The notes under the pieces were generated by a model. That model saw only the letters and a program-made list of their open reading frames with translations, made no database searches and was not told the origin of the DNA. The translations under genes and the position numbers were made by a program. Below are positions 14,204 to 22,323 of a stretch of DNA of 52,261 nt, piece by piece (the stretch's first letter is position 1; every line of letters begins with the position of its first letter). The stretch covers positions 1-52,261 of the forward strand of contig CAYPXJ010000009.1 in NCBI GenBank assembly GCA_964414595.1. Reading direction: 5' to 3'. Source of the stretch: CAYPXJ01 sp964414595. Lineage in GTDB: Bacteria; Pseudomonadota; Alphaproteobacteria; Rickettsiales; CAIJLX01.

Positions 14204-15223
14204 TTAATCCACCCATTGTGGTTTTTTGGCAAAATGGTGTTCGGCGTGAATCGTACGAATCGTGCCGGTGCGCGAACGCATCACGATCGATTCGGTGAAC
14301 GCGCCGCCCGGAAAGCGATGTACGCCTTTGAGCATGGTGCCGTCCGTCACGCCGGTGGCGGCAAACATCACATCGCCCTTGGCCATATCTTCCATGCGAT
14401 AAATTTTATGGAGGTCGGTAATACCCATGCGACCGGCGCGTGTAATTTGTTCCTTATCGTTATTGAAAACAAGGCGGCCTTGCATTTGTCCACCGACCGA
14501 ACGCAGCGCGGCTGCTGCAAGCACACCTTCCGGCGCGCCGCCAATGCCCATATAAATATCCACAAAAGAATCTTTGTTGGTGGTAGCGATTACGCCTGCC
14601 ACATCGCCATCGCCGATAAGCTGAATACGCGCGCCGGCTTCGCGCACTTTTGCGATCAGTTCTTCATGGCGCGAACGATTTAATATACACACGACGAGAT
14701 CAGCGATTTCGCATTTTTTCGCTTTCGCCAAATTTTGCAGATTTTTTTTCGGGTTATCGTCCAGATTCACGACATTTTCCGGCAAACCACCGCCAACCGC
14801 GATTTTTTCCATATACACATCGGGCGCGTTTAAGAACCCGCCTTTTTCAGCAATGGCGAGCACGGCCATTGCGTTTGGGCCGCCGGTTGCGCAAATCGTG
14901 GTGCCTTCAAGCGGGTCGAGGGCGATATCGACCTGCGGGCCGGAGCCGGAGCCGACTTTTTCGCCGATATAGAGCATGGGGGCTTTGTCGCGTTCGCCTT
15001 CGCCAATCACGACTGTGCCCTGAATATCGAGGCCGTTGAGCGCGGTACGCATGGCATCCACGGCTGCCTGGTCCGCGGCTTTTTCATCGCCTTTGCCCAT
15101 CCAGCGGGAAGCGGCGAGCGCAGCGGCTTCGGTCACGCGCGCGGCGTCGAGCGCCAGATTACGGCCGAGGGTGAAATCTTCAACGTAGGCGGAAGAGGCG
15201 GTTTTTGTGGCGGTTTTGGTCAT
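14204..15223 (-). CDS. glpX: Fructose-1,6-bisphosphatase class II GlpX
   Basis: Dephosphorylates fructose-1,6-bisphosphate in gluconeogenesis. The 339-aa protein carries GEGERDKAPMLYIGEKVG (about 74-91), the metal/phosphate motif DPLEGT (103-108), IQLIGDGDVAGVIAT and GIGGAPEGVLAAAALR, all hallmarks of the lithium-sensitive class II family. It lies directly downstream of hom on the same strand, a conserved alphaproteobacterial order (alaC-hom-glpX). The 89-bp gap from hom contains alternative inverted repeats. Confidence 0.96.
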   Translation of the reverse strand: MTKTATKTASSAYVEDFTLGRNLALDAARVTEAAALAASRWMGKGDEKAADQAAVDAMRTALNGLDIQGTVVIGEGERDKAPMLYIGEKVGSGSGPQVDIALDPLEGTTICATGGPNAMAVLAIAEKGGFLNAPDVYMEKIAVGGGLPENVVNLDDNPKKNLQNLAKAKKCEIADLVVCILNRSRHEELIAKVREAGARIQLIGDGDVAGVIATTNKDSFVDIYMGIGGAPEGVLAAAALRSVGGQMQGRLVFNNDKEQITRAGRMGITDLHKIYRMEDMAKGDVMFAATGVTDGTMLKGVHRFPGGAFTESIVMRSRTGTIRTIHAEHHFAKKPQWVD

Positions 15224-15246
15224 ATAGACTCCAAGTCATTCGTCAA

Positions 15247-15297
15247 TAGTCGTTAGTCGATAGCAGTTTTCCAGGTTTTTGCAACAAACGACTATCG
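15247..15297. repeat. Alternative inverted repeats between hom and glpX
   Basis: TAGTCGTT (15247-15254) pairs with AACGACTA (15287-15294). The overlapping AGTCGATAG (15256-15264) can instead pair with CTATCGATT (15292-15300). TAGTCG occurs twice, giving mutually exclusive hairpins in the hom-glpX intergenic transcript. Confidence 0.45.
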
Positions 15298-15312
15298 ATT
15301 AAGAACTTTTGA

Positions 15313-16599
15313 CTATACTTCTTCAATGCGAATCACGACGGGTTTTGCGAGCACTTCCGTCAGCCCGCTGATTTCCGTCAGCGCTTTGTGCAGCGTTTTT
15401 TCCGAGGTCGCATGCGTGGTGAACACAATATCCACCGGCGCGCCGGGTTCTTTCGCCTTCTGCACCAGATTCGCAATCGAGATTTTCGCCGCTTCAAACA
15501 CGCGCGTGATATGCGCCATCACGCCGGGTTTATCGGTGACGTTGAGGCGCAGATAATACGCGCCCTGATGATCTTCCAGGCGTGCGGCCGGCAGTGATTC
15601 CAGCGCTGCAACAGGGACGCCAAACGGGTAGGTGAAACGGCCAGCGGCGATATCCACAATATCCGCGACGACGGCGGACGCAGTCGGCCCTTGGCCCGCG
15701 CCGGGGCCTTCGAGGAATAAGGCGCCGACGGTATCGCCCTGCATTTCCACCGCGTTAATCACGCCATCGACAGAAGCGAGCGGCGAATGTTCCGGTACGA
15801 GTGTTGGGTGGACGCGTTGCTCCAAACCTTTCGGCGAAAGTGCTGCGATGCCGAGCAGTTTGATACGGTAGCCGAGCGCCTTGGCGTGCAGAATATCTTC
15901 GCGTGCGATAGGGCGAATGCCTTCGATGGAAATCGCCGGCAGATTCACCGGCGTGCCAAAGGCGAGCGAGGCGAGAATGGCGAGTTTATGCGCGGTATCA
16001 GTGCCGTCGATATCGAAGCTTGGTTCGGCCTCGGCATAGCCCAGGCGCTGTGCTTCTTTGAGTGCGGTTTCCATCGCCACGCCATCTTTATCCATGGCGG
16101 TGAGGATGTAATTGCAGGTGCCGTTCAAAATGCCGGCGATTTTGGTGAATTGGTTTGCGGCGAGTCCTTCGCGAATCGTTTTTATCACCGGAATACCGCC
16201 AGCGACGGAGGCTTCGAATTTCAGCGCGGCATTTTTCGCTTCGGCGAGTTTGGCGAGTTCGACGCCGTGTTTGGCAATCAGCGCTTTATTGGCGGTAACG
16301 AAATGTTTGCCCGCGCCGAGGGTTTTTTTGGCGAGTTCGTAGGCGGTGCCGTCTGCCCCGCCGATCAATTCAACGACGATGTCGGCTTTTTCGACGAGAT
16401 CGAGCGAATTTTGTACCCAATCGATTTTGCTGAGATCGACGCCGCGGTCTTTTTTCGTGTCGCGCGCAGAAACGGCGGCCAGACGCAATTTTCGCCCGGA
16501 CCGGTTTGCAAGCAATTTTTCCTTATGAAGCAGTATCTTAGCAACGCCAGCGCCGACGGTGCCTAAGCCTGCAATTGCAATATTCAGTGTTTTTTCCAT
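15313..16599 (-). CDS. hom: Homoserine dehydrogenase
   Basis: NAD(P)-dependent reduction of aspartate semialdehyde to homoserine, the branch to threonine and methionine. The 428-aa protein from ATG 16599 has the nucleotide-binding loop GLGTVG (11-16), the family signature around AVAGGIPVIKTIREGL, NGTCNYIL, EPSFDIDGTDTAHKLAILA, and a C-terminal ACT domain (LRLNVTDKPGVMAHITRVFE) typical of feedback-controlled forms. It sits between alaC and glpX. The start is chosen because the five upstream codons add nothing conserved. Confidence 0.96.
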   Translation of the reverse strand: MEKTLNIAIAGLGTVGAGVAKILLHKEKLLANRSGRKLRLAAVSARDTKKDRGVDLSKIDWVQNSLDLVEKADIVVELIGGADGTAYELAKKTLGAGKHFVTANKALIAKHGVELAKLAEAKNAALKFEASVAGGIPVIKTIREGLAANQFTKIAGILNGTCNYILTAMDKDGVAMETALKEAQRLGYAEAEPSFDIDGTDTAHKLAILASLAFGTPVNLPAISIEGIRPIAREDILHAKALGYRIKLLGIAALSPKGLEQRVHPTLVPEHSPLASVDGVINAVEMQGDTVGALFLEGPGAGQGPTASAVVADIVDIAAGRFTYPFGVPVAALESLPAARLEDHQGAYYLRLNVTDKPGVMAHITRVFEAAKISIANLVQKAKEPGAPVDIVFTTHATSEKTLHKALTEISGLTEVLAKPVVIRIEEV

Positions 16600-16627
16600 T
16601 CCGCGGAATATAGGCAAAATTTCAGGC

Positions 16628-16661
16628 TTGTCATCATTTTGTCATATTGAGGTGGTAGGAT
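16628..16661 (+). promoter_or_regulatory. Pho-box-like promoter 1
   Basis: TTGTCAT-CATT-TTGTCAT (16628-16645), then 10 bases, then TAGGAT (16656-16661) as -10. This matches the PhoB-dependent layout of two CTGTCAT-like heptamers 11 bp apart. The start codon of the downstream gene is 22 bp past the -10. Confidence 0.65.
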
Positions 16662-16683
16662 ACATGAAACAAAGGAGAGGGTT

Positions 16684-16941
16684 ATGCCAGCAGAAATCAA
16701 AAATTTAAAAACCGGTGAGCAAAATTGTATCGTGATGGAAAGCAAGGATGTGCGTTTTTTACAAACATCTCTTGGTAACAATACTTCCGCAGTGAATTGG
16801 ACACATCCTATTACGCTTATTGCGTCCGACAAAACAACGCCGGATTCGGTGGGTTACCAAATTACCAATCTTGCTAAGCTGTCACAAATTCAAGTGTCGA
16901 TAAGAACGCTGAATCTCAATTCTTCTTCAAGAAGCTCTTAA
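16684..16941 (+). CDS. Hypothetical protein (85 aa) with Pho-box-like promoter
   Basis: Not recognised. Small soluble protein (MPAEIKNLKTGEQNCIVMES) with a beta-rich character and a Ser-rich end (NLNSSSRSS). AAAGGAGAGG precedes the ATG. Its last 26 bases overlap the restored 3' end of the convergent alaC gene. The Pho-box-like promoter directly upstream suggests expression under phosphate limitation. Confidence 0.6.
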   Translation: MPAEIKNLKTGEQNCIVMESKDVRFLQTSLGNNTSAVNWTHPITLIASDKTTPDSVGYQITNLAKLSQIQVSIRTLNLNSSSRSS

Positions 16942-18128
16942 TATTGCGAATTGCCTGGCGGCAGCGATGCTGATTTTCAATCAGCGAAATACGCACGCAG
17001 CTATCANNNNNNNNNNCAGCTATCACCATATTGGCCGAAACCAATGCCCGGCGAAACGGCAACTTCTGCCTGCTGCATCAGCATTTTTGAAAATTCCAGC
17101 GAGCCGAGCGCGCGGTATTTTTCCGGAATCACCGCCCAGATAAACATCGAGGCCTCCGGCGAATCCACTTTCCAACCTGCTTCATTGAGGCCGCTCACCA
17201 TAATATCGCGGCGGCGCTTATAACGCTGGCGCGTTTCTTCCACGCAATCCTGCGGGCCGTTGAGCGCCGCGGTGGAAGCAACTTGAATCGGCAAAAACGT
17301 GCCGTAATCGAGATAGGATTTGATGCGTTTGAGCGCGCCGACCAATTCCGGATTGCCAACGCAGAAACCCATGCGCCATCCCGCCATCTGATAGGTTTTC
17401 GAAAGTGTGGTGAATTCGCAGGCGATATCTTTTGCGCCTTTCACTTCGAAAATCGATGGCGGTTTTTTATTTTCGTCGAAATAAATTTCGCAGTAAGCGA
17501 GATCCGAAATCACCCAGATATTATGGAATTTGCAGAAATCGACAATTTGTTCGTAAAGATCCAGCGTGGCGACTTCCGCCGTCGGATTGCAGGGATAATT
17601 GACGACAAGAATCGACGGTTTCGGGTTGCTATCTTTCACCGCGCGATGCAATTCGGCCATTAAGTCGAACGGTTGGTCGGCGAGAAAATCTTTTTTCAAA
17701 TACCACACGGCGCATTCGGAAAGAATGAAACCGTACTCGTGGATCGGATAGCTGGGATTGGGCACCGCGATGACGTCACCGGGCTTGGTGATGGAACGCG
17801 CAAGCGACGCAAGGCCTTCTTTCGAGCCGATGCAGGAGGTGATTTCTTTTTCCGGATCTAACTCCACACCAAAGCGGCGCTGGTAATAGGCGGCCACGGC
17901 GCGGCGCAGGCCGATAATGCCTTCGGAGGAGGAATAGCGGTGGCTATGCGGATCCATCACAGTTTCTTTGAGTTTTTCGACAATATGAGCCGGCGTCGGC
18001 GCATCGGGATTGCCCATGCCGAAATCGATAATATCACGCCCTTCTTTGCGCGCTTTGGCCTTCACCGTATTTACTTCTTTGAAGACGTAAGGTGGGAGGC
18101 GGTTAATTCTGTAAAAATCTCTGTTCAT
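16916..18128 (-). CDS. alaC: AlaC-type aminotransferase (interrupted by an assembly gap)
   Basis: PLP-dependent class I/II aminotransferase of the AlaC/LL-diaminopimelate-aminotransferase-like group, making alanine or related amino acids. Seen: RINRLPPYVF start, DFGMGNPDAPTP, GSKEGLASLA, PNPSYPIHEYGF, NYPCNPTAEVA, and the PLP lysine in TTLSKTYQMAGWRMGF. Ten Ns (17007-17016) break the frame near the C-terminus. Removing the Ns and the 9-base CAGCTATCA duplicated on both sides restores the end GDSCVRISLIENQHRC...FLKKN and gives 397 aa. Precedes hom on the same strand. Confidence 0.92.
17007..17016. other. Assembly gap (10 N) inside alaC
   Basis: The nine bases CAGCTATCA occur on both sides of the Ns. 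Collapsing them restores one uninterrupted reading frame, so no real sequence appears to be missing here. Confidence 0.85.
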
Positions 18129-18210
18129 AATATGTTTCTATAGCGATTTCTGCGTCGCTTTGGCACGCTCTATAAACAAATTTTAAGAAAAGCGCCAGCG
18201 AGCGTTGCGA

Positions 18211-19473
18211 TTATTGATAGCTTCGCGCTCGGTAAATACGGCGCTCATTGGGGCTGAGAGGCTCCTGCGCGTTCATACGGCGTGCCGCATAACGCGATGG
18301 CTCAAGCAACCGGACTTCCGGCATTTTTGGCGCTTTCAGCGTCGGCGCGCTGAGTGGTGGCGTTTGGGGTGCTGGTGCCGTGAGAACCGGCGCCGCTCCT
18401 TGCGGCGAAGACGTTTCTAGGGGTGCGAAGGCTACGGGAGCCTGTGCAGCCACGCGCTCTTGTTTGACGGGTTTTAATACCGGCAATTCTTCCTGATGCG
18501 CGATTTTTTCGACGGGTTCCTGCGCGGCTTTAGGCTCTTCATGTGCAAGCACTACAGGCGCTGGAGATGTTTCTGCTGGTTTTGCAACTTCTGATGGTTC
18601 TTCGCCGATAGTTTTTTGCGTGGCCAAGGCTTTTTCGCGCTCCGCGATCAGATTTTCACGTTCCGTATTAAACTGGGTTTTATATCGTTCGTACTGTGGT
18701 GTGGCAGGGATTTCACCCAGGTTAGGGTAACTTTCTTCCACCGGCACATTGCTGGTCAAAGCAGGGGCTGTATCAACTGTATCTTCTTCCCAGAAAGCGA
18801 TGCTTTTCCATACATCCGAAAACCAGTTGGATTCCTTCGCGGCAGGTTGCTCCGGAAGTTTTTCTGCTGGAAGGGCGATAGGTTCAATGGGCAGGTTTTC
18901 CGGCAGGGATTGGCTTTCCGAAGCAGGCGTGCCCGCTGGTTCGCTCACCACTTTATTTACGTACGTTTTAGAGCTATCGCCTTTTGGTAAATCTTCCTCG
19001 AAGGATACTTCCTCGCCCGGCGCGTCATATCCGTCGATATGCGCGGCCTGCTGTTCGTATTCAACGTAACCGCCCTGATTCTGCGGCTGGCCTGGATAAG
19101 GATAATAATAAGATTGGGTGTTTGGTTGTTGAGGCTGCTGCATCTGCGGCTGGCCATAACCTTGGGGCGCGTAAGGCTGAATTTGTTGCTGCGAACCCTG
19201 ATAATTTTGCTGCATTTGCTGCTGGTAAGAACGCTCGTAAGCTTCCATCGGCGATGGCGGCGGCGTACCGGCTTCATAAGGTGGTTGAGCGGGCATTTGC
19301 TGGCTTTGCTGTTGTTCTGCCGCTGCTTTTTCATCCTTATCATCGCCGAACCAATCTTCGTAAACCGGCATATGTGAACCGACACGATTTGCCCAGTTCA
19401 TATAGCCTTGGCAACCGCTTAAGGTGAAAGTAAGGGCAATAGCGCTGCACATAAGAAGGGATGTTTTTTTCAT
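18211..19473 (-). CDS. Proline/glutamine-rich lipoprotein (420 aa)
   Basis: Lipobox LSGC after a typical signal peptide. The mature N-terminus contains NRVGSHMPVYEDWFGDDKDE, similar to the small lipoprotein upstream. Next comes a Q/P/Y-rich low-complexity region (about 50-150; QQQMQQNYQGSQQQIQPYAP), then a long Pro/Glu/Ala-rich part and a basic end (NERRIYRARSYQ). No enzyme domain is visible. It may be an extended periplasm-spanning or surface lipoprotein. It follows the small paralogue by 9 bp in one operon. Confidence 0.8.
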   Translation of the reverse strand: MKKTSLLMCSAIALTFTLSGCQGYMNWANRVGSHMPVYEDWFGDDKDEKAAAEQQQSQQMPAQPPYEAGTPPPSPMEAYERSYQQQMQQNYQGSQQQIQPYAPQGYGQPQMQQPQQPNTQSYYYPYPGQPQNQGGYVEYEQQAAHIDGYDAPGEEVSFEEDLPKGDSSKTYVNKVVSEPAGTPASESQSLPENLPIEPIALPAEKLPEQPAAKESNWFSDVWKSIAFWEEDTVDTAPALTSNVPVEESYPNLGEIPATPQYERYKTQFNTERENLIAEREKALATQKTIGEEPSEVAKPAETSPAPVVLAHEEPKAAQEPVEKIAHQEELPVLKPVKQERVAAQAPVAFAPLETSSPQGAAPVLTAPAPQTPPLSAPTLKAPKMPEVRLLEPSRYAARRMNAQEPLSPNERRIYRARSYQ

Positions 19474-19482
19474 AGGAATCTC

Positions 19483-19689
19483 TTAGATTTTACTGTTGTA
19501 GGGCGGAATGCGCTTCGGCCCGTTTTGCTGAATGGCATCCCTCTGCACATCGACTTTGCTCTTGCCGAACCATTGCTGGTAACAGGGTATGCCGCTTGGA
19601 TCCAAATTGCCGCAGCAGCCGCTCAAAGCAAATGCGATGAAGGCGAGGGCCAGATAGTTTTTGTTGCGTTGCTGTAAAAAGCTAAACAT
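19483..19689 (-). CDS. Small lipoprotein (68 aa), paralogue of the N-terminus of the next gene
   Basis: Signal peptide with lipobox ALSGC (FIAFALSGCCGNLD). The short mature region DPSGIPCYQQWFGKSKVDVQ shares the P-x-Y-x-x-W-F-G-x-x-K pattern with the lipoprotein encoded 9 bp downstream. Start at ATG 19689, giving 68 aa; the longer open frame upstream overlaps phaC1 antisense and is not credible. Divergent from phaC1, with 25 bp between the starts. Confidence 0.72.
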   Translation of the reverse strand: MFSFLQQRNKNYLALAFIAFALSGCCGNLDPSGIPCYQQWFGKSKVDVQRDAIQQNGPKRIPPYNSKI

Positions 19690-19714
19690 ACTGCCAGTCC
19701 GTGGAGGATAATCA

Positions 19715-21523
19715 GTGGTAACACAAGCAGCGCGTATGGGCAATCCGAATATCGGTAATGCACAGGATTCGGCAAAAGAATTTGCAAAAAACCTCACCAA
19801 AATCAGTGAGCGCATGCAGCTTATTGCACAGGAATTTTGGAGCAAGCAGGCAACGGAATTCAAGCCTGCGCTCGCCACACCTGCTGAAATCGGCAATGCG
19901 TTTTTCGAAATGTGGGTGAACTGGGCTAAAGAGCCCGAAAAGCTCATGGAAGCGCAGCTGAATTACATGGAAGAATATACCAAGCTGCTCGACAATATGC
20001 ACGATCGCTATGTGGATGAGGAAAGCAAGCAGCCGATGTTCAAACCTGATCTTAAAGATAAGCGATTTAAAGATGAGGTGTGGCACCATCATCCTGTGTT
20101 CGATTTCATTAAGCAGAACTATCTTTTTAATGGCGCGTGGCTGCAAAAAATGGTGGAGCAGACAGATAATCTGGATGACAAAAAACGCCAAAAATTGCGT
20201 TTCTTCACGCAGCAATTTATCGATGCGATGTCCCCGACGAATTTCTTGCTGACCAACCCCGAAGTGCTGCGCGAAACGGTGGAAAGCAAGGGCGAGAATC
20301 TGATCAAAGGCCTTGAAAATCTGCTTAAAGATTTGGAAAGCAGCAAGGGCGCATTCCAAGTCAGCATGACGGATTATAAGGCGTTTGAAGTAGGCAAAAA
20401 CCTTGCCGTTACGCCGGGCAAAGTGATTTTTCGCAACAGCATGATGGAGCTGATTCAATATACGCCGACGACAAAAGAAGTCGCGGAATTGCCGCTGCTC
20501 ATCATCCCGCCATGGATCAATAAATATTATATTCTCGATTTGCAGGCGCATAATTCTTTTGTGAAATGGGCGGTGGATCAGGGGCTCACCGTTTTCATGA
20601 TCTCCTGGGTGAATCCAGACCGTGAACATGCGGGCAAAGGTTTTGAAGATTATATGCTGGAAGGGCCTTTGGCGGCGCTTGATGCCATCGAAAAAGCCAC
20701 GGGCGCAAAGCAAATAAGCATGATTGGCTATTGTTTAGGTGGTACGCTCGCGGCTTCCATGCTTGCGTATATGCAAAACAAAAAAGATGAACGCATTAAA
20801 GCGGTCACGTTCCTAACAACGCTTCTGGATTTTGCCCAAGCGGGGGATATTACGGTTTTCATTGATGAGACCCAGCTGGAAGAGCTGGAAAGGCGGATGC
20901 AGGAAACCGGCTATTTCGACGGCACCGAAATGGCGGCGATATTTTCGATGTTGCGCGCCAATGATTTGATTTGGTCGTTCGTGGTGAATAATTATCTGCT
21001 CGGCAAAGAGCCTTTTCCATTTGATCTTTTGTATTGGAATTCGGACGCAACGCGCTTGCCGGCGAAGATGCATTCCTTCTATTTACGCCGTATGTATTTG
21101 CAAAATCAGTTGGCCAAGCCGGGTGGAATTTCGCTTTGCGATGTGCCGATTGATTTGACAAAAATCAAAACGCCTTCGCTTTTTGTTTCTACGCGCGAAG
21201 ATCATATTGCGCCGTGGAAATCGACCTACACGGGCAGTCAGTTTTTTTCAGGGCCATGTGAATTTGTGCTAGCGGGTTCGGGACACGTAGCGGGTGTGAT
21301 TAACCCGCCGGTGAAAATAAAATACGAATATTGGACCAATGGTTCGCCGCGCGATAAATCGGCTGAAAAATGGTTGGATGCCGCGAAGCGTCATGAAGGT
21401 TCCTGGTGGCCGTATTGGGAAAAATGGAACCGGAAGTTTTCTGAAAAATCTGTGCCCGCGCGCGCGATCACAAACGCGCTTGAAGATGCGCCCGGCAGCT
21501 ACGTAAAAAAACGGATTGTTTAA
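19715..21523 (+). CDS. phaC: Class I poly(3-hydroxyalkanoate) synthase PhaC
   Basis: Polymerises (R)-3-hydroxyacyl-CoA to polyhydroxyalkanoate at the granule surface. The 602-aa protein (GTG start, GGAGG 8 bases upstream) has the usual class I N-terminal domain and an alpha/beta-hydrolase domain. Lipase-like box GYCLGG carries catalytic Cys340; Asp in STREDHIAPW and His in GSGHVAGVINPP complete the triad. Trp-rich ends (SWWPYWEKWNR) are typical. Its 3' end shares TTAA with the opposing pseudopilin operon (4-bp overlap). Confidence 0.96.
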   Translation: MVTQAARMGNPNIGNAQDSAKEFAKNLTKISERMQLIAQEFWSKQATEFKPALATPAEIGNAFFEMWVNWAKEPEKLMEAQLNYMEEYTKLLDNMHDRYVDEESKQPMFKPDLKDKRFKDEVWHHHPVFDFIKQNYLFNGAWLQKMVEQTDNLDDKKRQKLRFFTQQFIDAMSPTNFLLTNPEVLRETVESKGENLIKGLENLLKDLESSKGAFQVSMTDYKAFEVGKNLAVTPGKVIFRNSMMELIQYTPTTKEVAELPLLIIPPWINKYYILDLQAHNSFVKWAVDQGLTVFMISWVNPDREHAGKGFEDYMLEGPLAALDAIEKATGAKQISMIGYCLGGTLAASMLAYMQNKKDERIKAVTFLTTLLDFAQAGDITVFIDETQLEELERRMQETGYFDGTEMAAIFSMLRANDLIWSFVVNNYLLGKEPFPFDLLYWNSDATRLPAKMHSFYLRRMYLQNQLAKPGGISLCDVPIDLTKIKTPSLFVSTREDHIAPWKSTYTGSQFFSGPCEFVLAGSGHVAGVINPPVKIKYEYWTNGSPRDKSAEKWLDAAKRHEGSWWPYWEKWNRKFSEKSVPARAITNALEDAPGSYVKKRIV

Positions 21524-22323
21524 GGCGTTTTATAATTAAGCGCTTTTCTTATCGCGTCTGAAATTTCCCGGGTTTCTTCCAGACCTAATAACCGAACGCT
21601 ACCATCACTAAAACCTATAACTGTAACCCCATTGTGGCGTTTAAAATCAAAACCAGCAAATGTATTTGCAGCATCATTCGCTATTGAATCGACAGGATTA
21701 ATGCCCTGATTATTTAAGAACCAGGCGCGCCAAGTAGGGTCGTTGAAGGGACTGTTAGGATCGACTGGAGGATTGGTCGAATCCGTATTTGTTTCGATTG
21801 TAGCAAAAAGAGGCGTATGCTGGCGCCCAACTTCTTTAACTCCATCGATAGGTGAGAATTTATCTTTTTCCCACATAAATACACCAATTCCCCCATGACG
21901 GGATGCGAGCGCTTCTGTTGGAACAGCGCTATCGAGGAACAGATCGTCGCGTCCGGTATCGGAATTAGTACTGGGGATTCTTAATCCGTAGCCACGCGCA
22001 GTTGGATAGTGACGCATATTCGGCAACGCATCTTCAGCGTTGTCTGGCCACGCATAATTGGATTGATTTGCACGCAGAATATCGTGGTATGAAATAATGC
22101 TGGGTTCTGTGGCAGAAGGGCCATAACCGCCCACATTTTCCTCATGTGTTTTTGCAAACATAGTGAGTTGCCGAATTTTATTGCTGGTATCCATAGTAGT
22201 CGCTGAGCGGCGCGCGGCCATGACGGCGGGTATGGTAATAGCAACCAGAACCCCAACGATCGCAGTTGTTACCAAAAGCTCTGTTACAGTGAATGCGCTT
22301 CGCGTCTGATGAGGCAATTTCAT
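21520..22323 (-). CDS. Pseudopilin-like protein with H-X9-DG motif (DUF1559-like)
   Basis: A 267-aa protein with a type IV prepilin leader: TRSAFTVTELLVTTAIVGVL, predicted cleavage before Phe11, Glu at +5, then a hydrophobic helix and RRSAT. The mature part ends in KRHNGVTVIGFSDGSVRLL, which has His-X9-Asp-Gly exactly as in DUF1559/H-X9-DG pseudopilins that are abundant in Planctomycetes. No secretin, ATPase or prepilin peptidase is in the window. It overlaps the upstream gene by 4 bp (ATGA) and is under Pho-box-like promoter 2. Confidence 0.78.
   Translation of the reverse strand: MKLPHQTRSAFTVTELLVTTAIVGVLVAITIPAVMAARRSATTMDTSNKIRQLTMFAKTHEENVGGYGPSATEPSIISYHDILRANQSNYAWPDNAEDALPNMRHYPTARGYGLRIPSTNSDTGRDDLFLDSAVPTEALASRHGGIGVFMWEKDKFSPIDGVKEVGRQHTPLFATIETNTDSTNPPVDPNSPFNDPTWRAWFLNNQGINPVDSIANDAANTFAGFDFKRHNGVTVIGFSDGSVRLLGLEETREISDAIRKALNYKTP

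Noticed and set aside
15787..16566. 259-codon plus-strand open frame inside hom
   Set aside because: Antisense to hom, with Gly/Phe-rich shadow composition and no Shine-Dalgarno.
19712..20713. 333-codon minus-strand open frame inside phaC
   Set aside because: Antisense shadow of phaC; rich in His/Phe/Arg as expected for reverse frames of coding DNA.
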